From Gelidibacter sp. (GTDB taxonomy: Bacteria > Bacteroidota > Bacteroidia > Flavobacteriales > Flavobacteriaceae), in contig JAAFHC010000060.1 of the NCBI GenBank assembly GCA_010906935.1, positions 1-44,298 on the forward strand: a stretch of DNA of 44,298 nucleotides, written 5' to 3'. The notes under the pieces are model-generated. The model searched no databases, was not told where the DNA came from, and was given only the letters and a program-made list of their open reading frames with translations. Of this stretch, positions 1-8,960 are shown piece after piece (positions within the stretch are counted from its first letter, which is position 1; each line of letters starts with the position of its first letter). A program made the translations under genes and the position numbers.

Positions 1-1219
1 TTCTTGTTGATGTATTTGAAGAAGATGATTGTGATGAACTGCTTCTGCTTTCAGTATTTGAGCTTCTGTTTACCGAAGAGTTTTCATTTCCAGAACTTCT
101 AGTGTTATAGGAATTGTTATTTGAATTTGTATTAGATTCTCTTCTAACCGTATTCGTGTTATTTTCTGTCCTAACATTATTGCCCGTGTTTTCTCTTCTA
201 ACAGTATTTGGAGTTCCGCTGGAATTTTGATTCGCCGAGTTGTTCGGATTCACCCTAATTATTGAATTCGGGTTTCTATTAACCGATGTTGCTCTGTTCA
301 TATTTGCTGGTGAAAAATTATATGACGAATTTCTTCTGGTTGATGAAGACCGTTGAATCGTGTTGTTATTTGAGCCTCTTTGAATAGTATTGTTTGAACC
401 TCTTTGAATGGTATTATTTGATCTAGTCGGCTGTCTTTCAGTATTATTATTTCTATTAATGGTATTATTTCTGTTTAAAGTTCCATCTGTAGCTCTTCTG
501 GTAGATGTGTTTACATTTCCTCTGGCCGAATTGTTTTGAATACTGCTTCTCCTGCTTATATTGGTTGAATTCGCATTATCATTTGATCTTAATCCTGTAT
601 TTCGGCTTGTTCTTTTCCCATAACTATCATAGTTGCGTCCATAATAGTATGGATAATTATGATAATAAGAATTGTACGGATTGTAGTAATTACCGTAGTA
701 TCCATAATACTCATATCGGTAAGGATTGTATCCATAAGAATAATACGGATTGTAATAGTTGTAATTCCAAGGATTGTAATAATACGGATAATAATTGTTA
801 TAGTAAGATTGATAAAACGGGTTGTACCAATAATAATTAGGGCTCATATAGCCATAACCACTGTTTACGTTAATTTCAACATCACCATCATACCCCCAAG
901 GCTCATTGTAATTTGTGTATAATTGGTCATCTTGAACCACATTGTCATCATAATAATAATCATCAATCTCCGTAAAAGTATCCTCTTGTTTTAAATTTTG
1001 TAAATCTTCAAGCTGATTGGAAAAATAATTCTGATCAAAATTAGATTGATTTTCAACAAATACCACCTCATTTTTAGGCTGATTATTTGAAGCATAAATG
1101 CCGTCATCGTTACCATTGTATGCACTTTGATAAGTGCCACAAGAATATAAGCCAACAAAAAGCGCCGATAAAAGGCCGATTTGTAAGTTTTTTAGGTTAA
1201 TTATTTTTGAAGCTTTCAT
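1..1219 (-). CDS. Tyr/Asn-rich lipoprotein, partial (runs off left edge)
   Basis: An open frame of about 406 codons starts at the ATG at 1219 and is still open at base 1. Residues 1-25 form a basic N-terminus plus hydrophobic stretch ending in the lipobox LYSCG, so this is a predicted lipoprotein anchored in the outer or inner membrane. After an acidic, Asp/Gln-rich segment comes a region of roughly 90 residues rich in Tyr and Asn (PYYY, NPYY and YGYN units). The rest is low-complexity Asn/Ser/Thr/Arg sequence with near-repeats such as NNTIQRGS and NTVRRE. No catalytic domain is visible. It is divergent from proS. I recall genes in this position next to proS in flavobacteria carrying the uninformative name 'vitellogenin II precursor', which probably reflects composition only. 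The function is unknown; a cell-surface or envelope role is inferred. Confidence 0.8.
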   Translation of the reverse strand, partial: MKASKIINLKNLQIGLLSALFVGLYSCGTYQSAYNGNDDGIYASNNQPKNEVVFVENQSNFDQNYFSNQLEDLQNLKQEDTFTEIDDYYYDDNVVQDDQLYTNYNEPWGYDGDVEINVNSGYGYMSPNYYWYNPFYQSYYNNYYPYYYNPWNYNYYNPYYSYGYNPYRYEYYGYYGNYYNPYNSYYHNYPYYYGRNYDSYGKRTSRNTGLRSNDNANSTNISRRSSIQNNSARGNVNTSTRRATDGTLNRNNTINRNNNTERQPTRSNNTIQRGSNNTIQRGSNNNTIQRSSSTRRNSSYNFSPANMNRATSVNRNPNSIIRVNPNNSANQNSSGTPNTVRRENTGNNVRTENNTNTVRRESNTNSNNNSYNTRSSGNENSSVNRSSNTESRSSSSQSSSSNTSTR

Positions 1220-1240
1220 AATCAGTTGCTGTTTTTATTG

Positions 1241-1268
1241 TTGAACTATTTAAAAAAAACTAATTTTG
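1241..1268 (+). promoter_or_regulatory. Promoter of proS (Bacteroidota type)
   Basis: TTG at 1241-1243 is followed after 17 bp by TAATTTTG at 1261-1268. This fits the Bacteroidota -33 TTG / -7 TAnnTTTG pattern and leaves a leader of about 50 nt before the proS ATG. Confidence 0.55.
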
Positions 1269-1324
1269 CCTAAATTAATAATTTTCATTAAAATAGGCGC
1301 AATATTTATGCCAAACTTTTGAAT

Positions 1325-2803
1325 ATGAGCAAGAATTTAACAAAGAGAGAAACCGACTATTCCAAGTGGTATAATGAACTTGTGGTTAAGGCAAATTTAG
1401 CAGAAAACTCAGCTGTTAGAGGCTGCATGGTCATCAAACCTTACGGCTATGCAATTTGGGAAAAAATGCAAGCAGAATTGGATAGAATGTTTAAGGAAAC
1501 AGGACACGAAAATGCATATTTTCCGCTTTTTGTTCCCAAAAGCATGTTTGAAGCTGAAGAGAAGAATGCAGAAGGTTTCGCTAAAGAATGTGCCGTTGTG
1601 ACGCATTATCGATTAAAAAACGACCCAGACAAGCCAGGTAAATTGATGGTTGACCCAAATGCAAAACTGGAAGAAGAATTAATTGTTCGACCTACAAGTG
1701 AAGCCATTATTTGGAGTACTTATAAAGGATGGATTCAATCTTACCGTGATTTGCCGCTATTAATCAATCAATGGGCGAATGTGGTGCGATGGGAAATGCG
1801 TACCCGTTTATTTTTGCGTACTACCGAATTTTTATGGCAAGAAGGCCATACCGCACACGCTTTGGAAAGAGAAGCCATAAAGGAAGCTGAATTGATTTTA
1901 GATGTTTATGGCAATTTTGCCGAGAATTTTATGGCAATGCCTGTAATAAAAGGTTTAAAAACCGAAAGTGAACGATTCGCCGGCGCTTTGGAAACCTATT
2001 GCATTGAAGGATTAATGCAAGACGGAAAAGCATTACAAGCAGGAACCTCTCACTTTTTAGGTCAAAATTTTGCAAAAGCATTTGATGTTAAATTTACTTC
2101 AAAAGAAGGAAAACAAGAATACGTTTGGGCAACATCTTGGGGTGTTTCCACGCGATTAATAGGCGCTTTAATTATGACACATTCTGACGATTTAGGCTTG
2201 GTGCTTCCTCCAAACCTTGCGCCGATTCAAGTCGTAATTATTCCAATTCATAAAACCGACGAGCAATTAGACGCCATTTCAGACAAAATTAATGAAATTG
2301 TTACCGAATTGCGCAAAAAGGGAATTTCTGTAAAATATGATGACAGAACTGCCTATAAGCCTGGTTGGAAATTTGCCGAATATGAACTAAAAGGCGTGCC
2401 TTTAAGAATCGCTATGGGTCCAAAAGATTTAGAAAATGGCACTTTGGAAATAGCGCGTAGAGACACTCTAGAAAAACAAAATATTTCTCAAGATTCTGTT
2501 GTTGAATACGTTGAAAAAACATTGAAAGAAATTCAAGATAATTTATATCAAAAAGCACTCAATTATAGAGAAACTCATATTACCGAAGTTAATTCATTTG
2601 AGGAATTTAAAGAAGTGCTGGATACCAAAGGCGGATTTATTTCAGCGCATTGGGATGGCACTCCCGAAACCGAAGAAAAAATTAAAGATTTAACTAAAGC
2701 AACGATTAGATGTATTCCTTTAAATAATAAAATTGAGGAAGGAAAGTGCGTATTTACTGGGAAAAAATCGATTCAACGAGTATTATTTGCAAAAGCTTAT
2801 TAA
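1325..2803 (+). CDS. proS: Prolyl-tRNA synthetase
   Basis: Class II aminoacyl-tRNA synthetase that charges tRNA-Pro in the cytoplasm. The 492-residue protein is the shorter, archaeal/eukaryal-like ProRS type usual in Bacteroidota, without the bacterial editing insertion. Motif 2-like sequence (RWEMRTR followed by [14 protein letters not shown]) and the [12 protein letters not shown] segment around residue 115 are plain. The C-terminal part has the anticodon-binding fold ([11 protein letters not shown] onward) and the zinc-domain-like tail ending in KAY. A TTG at 1319 could extend the frame by two codons, but the ATG at 1325 ([20 protein letters not shown]) matches family starts. It has its own promoter and is divergent from the lipoprotein gene. 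Confidence 0.97.
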   Translation: MSKNLTKRETDYSKWYNELVVKANLAENSAVRGCMVIKPYGYAIWEKMQAELDRMFKETGHENAYFPLFVPKSMFEAEEKNAEGFAKECAVVTHYRLKNDPDKPGKLMVDPNAKLEEELIVRPTSEAIIWSTYKGWIQSYRDLPLLINQWANVVRWEMRTRLFLRTTEFLWQEGHTAHALEREAIKEAELILDVYGNFAENFMAMPVIKGLKTESERFAGALETYCIEGLMQDGKALQAGTSHFLGQNFAKAFDVKFTSKEGKQEYVWATSWGVSTRLIGALIMTHSDDLGLVLPPNLAPIQVVIIPIHKTDEQLDAISDKINEIVTELRKKGISVKYDDRTAYKPGWKFAEYELKGVPLRIAMGPKDLENGTLEIARRDTLEKQNISQDSVVEYVEKTLKEIQDNLYQKALNYRETHITEVNSFEEFKEVLDTKGGFISAHWDGTPETEEKIKDLTKATIRCIPLNNKIEEGKCVFTGKKSIQRVLFAKAY

Positions 2804-2819
2804 TTTTTTAAAAAAATAT

Positions 2820-2849
2820 TTTGTGGTGTAGAAAATAGTTGTATTTTTG
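2820..2849 (+). promoter_or_regulatory. Promoter of the tRNA-Glu/rpsT unit
   Basis: TTTG at 2820-2823, an 18-bp spacer and TATTTTTG at 2842-2849 match the -33/-7 consensus closely. They lie about 40 bp before the tRNA gene, just after the proS stop codon. Confidence 0.65.
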
Positions 2850-2890
2850 CATCCGCATTGACAAAATAGAATTGTCAATAATTACATAAT

Positions 2891-2962
2891 GGTCCGTTCG
2901 TCTAGGGGTTAGGACGCCAGGTTTTCATCCTGGTAACAGGGGTTCGATTCCCCTACGGACTA
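2891..2962 (+). tRNA. tRNA-Glu (TTC)
   Basis: A 72-nt cloverleaf. The acceptor stem GGTCCGT/ACGGACT is complete, followed by the D arm GTC...GAC. The anticodon arm is CCAGG-TTTTCAT-CCTGG with anticodon TTC, and the T arm is AGGGG-TTCGATT-CCCCT; the discriminator base is A. CCA is not encoded. It is probably cotranscribed with rpsT 23 bp downstream. Confidence 0.97.
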
Positions 2963-2985
2963 CAAAAAAGTTAAAAAAAATAAAA

Positions 2986-3237
2986 ATGGCAAATCACAAG
3001 TCAGCATTAAAGAGAATTAGAAGCAATCGCGCTAAGCAATTAAGAAATAAATATCAGCATAAAACAACTCGTAATGCTGTTAGAAACTTACGTGCTGCGA
3101 CCGAAAAGGAAGAAGCTGTAGCGTTATTTCCAAAAGTAGTATCAATGCTAGATAAATTAGCTAAAAAGAATGTTATCCACAAAAATAAAGCTGGTAACTT
3201 AAAATCTAAATTGGCTAAGCACGTAGCTGCATTATAA
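2986..3237 (+). CDS. rpsT: 30S ribosomal protein S20
   Basis: An 83-residue, very basic protein of the small ribosomal subunit that binds 16S rRNA. The N-terminus [22 protein letters not shown] is the family signature, and the C-terminal [21 protein letters not shown] is also typical. The length is normal. The start is preceded by a purely A-rich leader without a Shine-Dalgarno sequence, as is common in Bacteroidota. It lies directly behind tRNA-Glu, and a terminator follows 20 bp after the stop. Confidence 0.97.
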   Translation: MANHKSALKRIRSNRAKQLRNKYQHKTTRNAVRNLRAATEKEEAVALFPKVVSMLDKLAKKNVIHKNKAGNLKSKLAKHVAAL

Positions 3238-3256
3238 AATTTTTAAACTACAATTT

Positions 3257-3287
3257 AAAAAAGCATCCAAAATATGGATGCTTTTTT
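3257..3287 (+). terminator. Terminator between rpsT and rodA
   Basis: Stem GCATCC/GGATGC with loop AAAATAT is flanked by A-run and T-run on the two sides (AAAAA...TTTTTT). It can therefore end both rpsT (plus strand) and the convergent rodA operon (minus strand). Confidence 0.8.
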
Positions 3288-3321
3288 ATTTGGTATAATT
3301 TGAGTTTATTGATAAAATTGT

Positions 3322-4599
3322 CTACCATTCATAGGTTTTATTAGCATCGAGTCTGATAAAGATAAAAAGCAGTACTGTAAATCCCCAAAGTGCAGATCCT
3401 CCATAGCTAAAAAAGGGCAATGGAATACCAATAGTTGGCACCAAGCCAATAACCATTCCTATATTTATAACAAAATGCATAAAAAATATGGCGACAATGC
3501 TGTACCCATAAATTCGGCTGAATTTGGCTTTTTGCTGTTCCGCCCTACTGATAATTCTCAGTAAAAAGGCAACAAATAAAATAATAACAAGGGAACTGCC
3601 AACAAATCCCCATTCTTCGCCAACAGTCGTAAAAATATAATCTGTTTTTTGTTCTGGCACAAAATTCCCCTGCGTTCGTTCACCTTCTAAAAATCCTTTG
3701 CCAAAAAATCCTCCTGAAGCAATTGTGGTAACCGATTGGTTGGTATTGTACCCAACCCCTTTCATGTCGACAGTTTTACCAAGGATAATGTCAAATCTAT
3801 CTCGGTGATGTTGTTTAAACACATGGTTAAAAACCAAATCTACACTAAAAATAAACATAGCCGACATAAGATATATACCAATTATTTTAATCCATCCTTT
3901 TCTAAAAGCCCTTGGTCTGTAAAAAATAAAATATAGAAGGATACAAATAAATAATACCAGAGAACTTATGAGCGTTACTTCAAAGCCTAAAATAAGGGTA
4001 ATCACAAAAAGAAATAAGGCGATAAAGCCGACTGTTATGTAATAAAATGGCAATCCTTCTCTATACAATACAAAAATAAACGCAGCATAAACCAATGCCG
4101 AACCGGGATCGGGCTGCAAGATTATTAGAATTGCAGGGAAAAACAAGAGCCCCAATGCCTGTACTTGTGTGCTCAACTTTTTTAAGTTAAACATTTTATC
4201 ACTCACCAATTTGGCAATTGCCAATGATGTTGCGGCTTTGGCAAATTCTGAAGGCTGTAGACTAAAACTTCCTATAGCGTACCAAGAGGTTGATCCGTTA
4301 ATGTTTTTGCCTAATACAAAAAGCCCTGCAAGCAATACCAGAAAAATGATATAAATAATTGATGCGTATTTTTCGTAAAATTTTGCTTCAAACATTAAAA
4401 TTAGCAAGATAATAGGAAAGCTCAATCCTATCCAGATAAGTTGTTTACCATACTCGGTTGAAAAATTTAACAAATCAAACTGATTTTCGCTAATTGTTGC
4501 CGCATAGATATTAATCCACCCTAAAAAGATAAAAATGAAATAAAATAAGACCAAGATCCAATCAATTCCATGAAAAATATTGTCTTTTCTGCTTCTCAA
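3322..4599 (-). CDS. rodA: Rod-shape peptidoglycan glycosyltransferase RodA
   Basis: SEDS-family integral membrane glycosyltransferase that polymerises lipid II during elongation together with PBP2. The 425-residue protein has about ten hydrophobic segments. Family signatures are visible: the GSTSWYAIGSFSLQPSEFAK loop at about residue 105, ILQPDPGSALV, a large periplasmic loop with VPEQKTDYIFTTVGEEWGF, and the C-terminal GIPLPFFSYGGSAL. The start is a TTG at 4599, 10 bp after the mrdA stop; no ATG occurs near the expected N-terminus. It is the last gene of the purH-mre-mrdA-rodA unit. Its paralogue in this window is ftsW. Confidence 0.93.
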   Translation of the reverse strand: MRSRKDNIFHGIDWILVLFYFIFIFLGWINIYAATISENQFDLLNFSTEYGKQLIWIGLSFPIILLILMFEAKFYEKYASIIYIIFLVLLAGLFVLGKNINGSTSWYAIGSFSLQPSEFAKAATSLAIAKLVSDKMFNLKKLSTQVQALGLLFFPAILIILQPDPGSALVYAAFIFVLYREGLPFYYITVGFIALFLFVITLILGFEVTLISSLVLFICILLYFIFYRPRAFRKGWIKIIGIYLMSAMFIFSVDLVFNHVFKQHHRDRFDIILGKTVDMKGVGYNTNQSVTTIASGGFFGKGFLEGERTQGNFVPEQKTDYIFTTVGEEWGFVGSSLVIILFVAFLLRIISRAEQQKAKFSRIYGYSIVAIFFMHFVINIGMVIGLVPTIGIPLPFFSYGGSALWGFTVLLFIFIRLDANKTYEW

Positions 4600-4609
4600 C
4601 TTTTATACG

Positions 4610-6445
4610 TTATTTTAACTGTTTGTCATATTCTTCCTGAATACTTCCCTCAAACATTCGTTTTTCAACCAATGGCCTTCCAATTTTACCTGTTAAATAT
4701 TTTTCTATCATTAAAGTTGCAATCGGCCCTGCCCATCTTGCTCCCCAATAGCCGTTTTCAACAAAAACGGCTATGGCTATTTTCGGATTGACTTTAGGCG
4801 CAAAAGCAATAAATATGGAATGGTCTTGTCCATGTGGGTTTTCAGATGTTCCGGTTTTACCGCTTATCTCTAATCCTTCTACCCGAGATCCTCTTGCTGT
4901 TCCTCTCGGATTTTCAAATACGTCAAACAAACCTTCTATCACTGGTTTGAAATGCTTTTTATCTATGGTGGTGTATATGGGTGTGGTAAATTTTTTATCC
5001 AATGGTTTGCCTTTAATTTTTTTTGCAATATGGGGAATATAATAAAAACCCTCATTGGCAATTGCAGCAGTCATATTTGCCAACTGAATAGGCGTGGTTA
5101 ATACTTCTCCTTGCCCAATAGCGTTTGAGATTGTTGCCGTAGATCTCCAACGCCCATTAGGATAAATTTTATTGTACAAATTTCCGTTGGGTATATTTCC
5201 CTTTTGCCCAACAGACAAATCGTTGTCTAAATAATTTCCCAAACCAAAACTTTCTGCGTGTTTGCCCCATACGTTTACCCCCTCTGTTGGTGTTGGGAAC
5301 TTATCAATCGTTTTTCGGTAAGCATTCGCAAAATAACTGTTACAGGAGCGATAAATTGCTACATTTAATGCAACTGGACTTCCTCCGGTTTCACAGTGAC
5401 ATCTCATAAAAGAACTTTTTCCCGATCCATATTTATAGCCTCCAAAACATTGGATGGATGATCCTGTGGTAATTACATTTTCCTGCAAGGCTACCAAAGC
5501 CGATATCACTTTAAAAGGTGAACCTGGTGGATATTGCGCCTGCAAACCCCTATCCAGCAATGGTTTACTAATACTGTCGAGATACAATTTAGTGAAATTT
5601 TTTGAACGATCTCTGCCCACCATTAAATTTGGATCATATGTTGGCATGGAAACCATGGCCAAAATTTCACCTGTTGATGGTTCAATTGCCACAATGCCGC
5701 CTCGTTTATTTGCCATCAAAGCTTCACCATATTGCTGAAGTACGGCATCAATGGTTAAGGTAATGTCATTTCCGGAAATTGGAAGCGTATCATACAATCC
5801 ATTTTTAAAGGAGCCTATTTCTTTATTAAATCTATCGCGTTGAATAAATTTCACACCTTTAGTTCCTCTCAACACCTCTTCATAAGATTTCTCAATGCCT
5901 GCAGTACCAATTAATTCGCCCAAATGGTACTTTGAATTGTTGTTGATCATTGTTTCATTTACTTCACTAATATAGCCGAGCACATTTGCCGCAGAACTTC
6001 TTGGATACTCTCGTAATGAACGTTTTTGAATATAAAATCCTTTAAATTTATACAATATTTCTTGTAGGGATGCATAATCGTCTTTTGAAACTTGTTGTAA
6101 AAATGTAGAAGGTATTCTTGTGGAATAGCGTGATGCCTTTTCAATTTTTTCAATAAATTCTGCTTTTGTAATTTTAAGTAAAGCACAAAACGCAACAGTG
6201 TCCATAGGTTTAACTTCACTTGGAATGACCATAACATCATAGGACAATTGGTTGGCTACCAACAAAATTCCATTTCTGTCGAAAATATACCCTCTTTCTG
6301 GGTAGTCGTACATAACTTTAACTGCGGAATTATTAAGTGTTGATGTGTTAAAAGAATTGTCTAAAACTTGCAAATAAAACAACCGCGCAATGTATATGAC
6401 TCCTATAAAAATAATTAAAAAAGTCAATAAGCCTGTTCTTTTCAT
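4610..6445 (-). CDS. mrdA: Penicillin-binding protein 2 (elongation transpeptidase)
   Basis: Class B PBP, the DD-transpeptidase partner of RodA; single N-terminal membrane anchor (residues 6-28) with the rest periplasmic. The 611-residue protein shows the dimerisation domain (YPERGYIFDRNG), the SxxK motif in YPPGSPFK at about residue 308, the SxN motif in YRSCNSYFAN, and KTG in SGKTGTSENPHG at about residue 528, so the catalytic set is complete. It sits between mreD and rodA, a standard rod-system order. The gap of 89 bp to mreD is the longest inside the operon. Confidence 0.95.
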   Translation of the reverse strand: MKRTGLLTFLIIFIGVIYIARLFYLQVLDNSFNTSTLNNSAVKVMYDYPERGYIFDRNGILLVANQLSYDVMVIPSEVKPMDTVAFCALLKITKAEFIEKIEKASRYSTRIPSTFLQQVSKDDYASLQEILYKFKGFYIQKRSLREYPRSSAANVLGYISEVNETMINNNSKYHLGELIGTAGIEKSYEEVLRGTKGVKFIQRDRFNKEIGSFKNGLYDTLPISGNDITLTIDAVLQQYGEALMANKRGGIVAIEPSTGEILAMVSMPTYDPNLMVGRDRSKNFTKLYLDSISKPLLDRGLQAQYPPGSPFKVISALVALQENVITTGSSIQCFGGYKYGSGKSSFMRCHCETGGSPVALNVAIYRSCNSYFANAYRKTIDKFPTPTEGVNVWGKHAESFGLGNYLDNDLSVGQKGNIPNGNLYNKIYPNGRWRSTATISNAIGQGEVLTTPIQLANMTAAIANEGFYYIPHIAKKIKGKPLDKKFTTPIYTTIDKKHFKPVIEGLFDVFENPRGTARGSRVEGLEISGKTGTSENPHGQDHSIFIAFAPKVNPKIAIAVFVENGYWGARWAGPIATLMIEKYLTGKIGRPLVEKRMFEGSIQEEYDKQLK

Positions 6446-6534
6446 CTGATCTTTTTTATTGATTTTGAAAGATACGACGGAATGCTACTATTCATTCTTC
6501 TAAATGTCAAAATATTTTGTATAAAGTGTTTCAT

Positions 6535-7041
6535 CTATTTCTTTTTGGTAAACAGTGTAATTCCCAAAAAACTAATCAGTATGGTAAAAATACTTGTTAA
6601 AACCGTGCTTGAAATAATGTTTAAGAGTTCATTAAAACTAAAATATTCCAAGCTAAAAACGATGAAATGATGAATAAACGTTAAGATAGAAATAAATAAA
6701 ATAATTTTATTGACCGAAAGTGTTTTTAAGTTGAATTGCCCATAATCAAGATCCGATTTTCTTAAAACAGCCATTAATATTGGAAGTCTAAAATAGGCAA
6801 TAAATGTGATGGCAAAAGCATTGACACCTCCAGAATCGGAGAAAAAATCTATTGAAATACCCAATAAAAAACTTAGTATCAAAAATAAACTCCTTGTTTT
6901 TCGAACGGGAAATAAGAATACCCAAGCAATATAAACCATGGGATTTATATGTCCGAATATATTTACATGGTTCAAAATAAATACCTGCAAAAACAAAAGG
7001 CCTATAAATCGAATGGCGTTATTTAATGCTATATTATTCAT
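6535..7041 (-). CDS. mreD: Rod shape-determining protein MreD
   Basis: Small integral membrane protein of the elongasome. The 168 residues contain about five hydrophobic segments, with LNHVNIFGHINPMVYIAWVFLFP near the N-terminus and LGISIDFFSDSGGVNAFA in the middle, both typical of the Bacteroidota MreD family. The start overlaps the end of mreC by 8 bp, which suggests translational coupling. Assignment rests on these motifs plus position between mreC and mrdA. Confidence 0.9.
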   Translation of the reverse strand: MNNIALNNAIRFIGLLFLQVFILNHVNIFGHINPMVYIAWVFLFPVRKTRSLFLILSFLLGISIDFFSDSGGVNAFAITFIAYFRLPILMAVLRKSDLDYGQFNLKTLSVNKIILFISILTFIHHFIVFSLEYFSFNELLNIISSTVLTSIFTILISFLGITLFTKKK

Positions 7042-7864
7042 TTACAACGCTTTGTTCAAGAGTTATTTGTTCATCCTTATGAAGATTTTTAACAATCTGA
7101 ACTTCACCAATAGCACTCATATCATTAAATAGCACGATATTAATTATTTGATATTTGTTTTGTTCATATTTAAAATCTTTTATAACACCAATGGCTATGC
7201 CTTCAGGAAAAATTGCCGATTTGCCTCCGGTAATAATGGTGTCTCCTGCTTTAACCAACGCTTGCCTTGGAATATCTATTATTTGGGTGATGTTATAATC
7301 TTTCCCATCCCAAACTAAGGTGCCAAAATGATTGCTGTTTTTTAGGCGCACATTAATTTTTGAATTGGTATTTAATATGGAGAGCACATTTGCGTAATTT
7401 GAAGATACATTTTTAATGACGCCAATAATTCCTTTGCTGTTTATAACCCCTAAATCTGGAGCCAATCCATGTTTAGCGCCTTTGTTTATTGTTAAAAAAT
7501 TATTTCTTTTGGTAAAATTATTATTGATGATTTTTGCTAATGAATAGTCATATTTTTGAAAATACTGTGAAGTGTCTTTAACGGTGAAACTATCTAAAAC
7601 AAACTTATTTTCTCTTGCTTCCAATAGGTTTTTTAAACGGGCATTTTCTTCACTTAAAAGTTGATTGTCCTTTTTTAAATGAAAAAATGCACTTACGGAA
7701 TTTACTTTATTATAAACACCGCCTGTAATGAAATTGGCGGAATTGATAAATTTACTTTGATGATAAGAACGCTCTTGAACAATCACAATAAAAGCCAACG
7801 TTTCTAAAACTATAAACAGCAGAAAGTATCTGAATTTTTTAATAAAATAAATGATTTGCCGCAT
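7034..7864 (-). CDS. mreC: Rod shape-determining protein MreC
   Basis: Bitopic elongasome scaffold. A membrane helix lies at residues 12-30, a coiled coil follows around residues 62-85 (KKDNQLLSEENARLKNLLEA), and then the double beta-barrel region with KRNNFLTINKGAKHGLAPDLGVI and the second-barrel motif VKAGDTIITGGKSAIFPEGIAIG. The length of 276 residues is normal. It lies between mreB and mreD. Confidence 0.95.
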   Translation of the reverse strand: MRQIIYFIKKFRYFLLFIVLETLAFIVIVQERSYHQSKFINSANFITGGVYNKVNSVSAFFHLKKDNQLLSEENARLKNLLEARENKFVLDSFTVKDTSQYFQKYDYSLAKIINNNFTKRNNFLTINKGAKHGLAPDLGVINSKGIIGVIKNVSSNYANVLSILNTNSKINVRLKNSNHFGTLVWDGKDYNITQIIDIPRQALVKAGDTIITGGKSAIFPEGIAIGVIKDFKYEQNKYQIINIVLFNDMSAIGEVQIVKNLHKDEQITLEQSVVNE

Positions 7865-7884
7865 ATAAACAATAGAAAATTAAC

Positions 7885-8913
7885 CTATTTCATTAATACA
7901 TTTTTATATTTTTCGAGATCTTTTAATGCAATTCCTGTTCCTCTAACTACGGCTCTTAAAGGGTCTTCAGCAATATATACGGGTAAATCCGTTTTTCTCG
8001 ATAAACGTTTGTCCAACCCGCGAAGCATCGATCCTCCTCCGGCTAAATAAATTCCGGTATTGTAAATGTCGGCTGCTAATTCAGGTGGTGTTTTTGACAA
8101 TGTTTCCATAACGGCATCTTCAATTCTCAAAATGGATTTGTCCAATGCTTTTGAAATTTCTCTATAAGAAACCTGAACTTGTTTTGGTTTTCCGCTCAAT
8201 AAATCACGCCCTTGAACAAGCATGTCTTCCGGCGGAACTTCTAAATCTTCCGTTGCGGCACCAACTTGAATTTTTATTCTTTCAGCAGTGCGTTCCCCAA
8301 CATATAAATTATGTTGTGTTCTCATATAATATGCAATATCATTGGTAAAAACGTCACCCGCAACTTTAATGGATTTGTCACAAACAATACCGCCTAAAGC
8401 TATTACGGCAATTTCGGTTGTTCCGCCTCCTATATCAATAATCATGTTTCCTTTAGGCTGCATAATATCTATGCCAATACCAATTGAAGCTGCCATTGGT
8501 TCATGAATTAAAAAAATTTCTTTGGCATTCATGTGTTCTGCAGAATCAATTACGGCGCGTTTTTCAACTTCAGTAATTCCTGAAGGAATACAAATAACCA
8601 TGCGCAATGAAGGTGCGAAAAAACGTTTTTTAATGCTTGGAATATTTTTTATGAACTCTTTTATCATCTGTTCCGAAGCCTCAAAATCGGCAATTACGCC
8701 ATCTTTTAAAGGTCGGATTGTTTTAATATTTTCATGGGTTTTTCCTTGCATTAAACTGGCTTTTTTTCCAGTCGCAATAATTTTCCCACTACTTCTATCT
8801 CTTGCAACTATTGAAGGTTCATCCACAACCACTTTACCCTCATGGATAATAAGTGTATTGGCAGTGCCTAAATCAATTGCAATGTCCTCAGTCATAAAGT
8901 CGAAAAAACCCAT
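7885..8913 (-). CDS. mreB: Actin-like cell-shape protein MreB
   Basis: Cytoplasmic ATP-binding filament protein that positions the elongation machinery. The 342 residues start MGFFDFMTEDIAIDLGTANTLI (phosphate 1 motif) and include the connecting motif and phosphate 2 motif NMIIDIGGGTTEIAVIALGG around residue 155, and the adenosine motif GIYLAGGGSMLRGLD near residue 290. Length and start agree with the family. A -7 element lies in the 47-bp gap to purH, so mreB may be transcribed both from its own promoter and with purH. Confidence 0.97.
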   Translation of the reverse strand: MGFFDFMTEDIAIDLGTANTLIIHEGKVVVDEPSIVARDRSSGKIIATGKKASLMQGKTHENIKTIRPLKDGVIADFEASEQMIKEFIKNIPSIKKRFFAPSLRMVICIPSGITEVEKRAVIDSAEHMNAKEIFLIHEPMAASIGIGIDIMQPKGNMIIDIGGGTTEIAVIALGGIVCDKSIKVAGDVFTNDIAYYMRTQHNLYVGERTAERIKIQVGAATEDLEVPPEDMLVQGRDLLSGKPKQVQVSYREISKALDKSILRIEDAVMETLSKTPPELAADIYNTGIYLAGGGSMLRGLDKRLSRKTDLPVYIAEDPLRAVVRGTGIALKDLEKYKNVLMK

Positions 8914-8946
8914 ATTGTTTTATTATTTTTTTAATTTGAAATGCTA

Positions 8947-8954
8947 CAAAGTTA
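8947..8954 (-). promoter_or_regulatory. Candidate -7 element of mreB
   Basis: TAACTTTG on the minus strand (8947-8954) matches TAnnTTTG and lies 33 bp before the mreB start. No convincing TTG is seen at -33, so the call rests on the -7 box alone. Confidence 0.4.
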
Positions 8955-8960
8955 CTTAAA

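Noticed and set aside
505-922. Two plus-strand open frames rich in Asn/Asp/Cys or Ile/Val/Arg
   Set aside because: They are the reverse reading of the Tyr/Asn-rich repeats of the minus-strand lipoprotein gene, which has a signal peptide and a continuous frame of over 400 codons.
6482-6670. Plus-strand open frame over the mreD end and the mreD-mrdA gap
   Set aside because: Low-complexity Ile/Lys-rich shadow of mreD; no start context or conserved motif.
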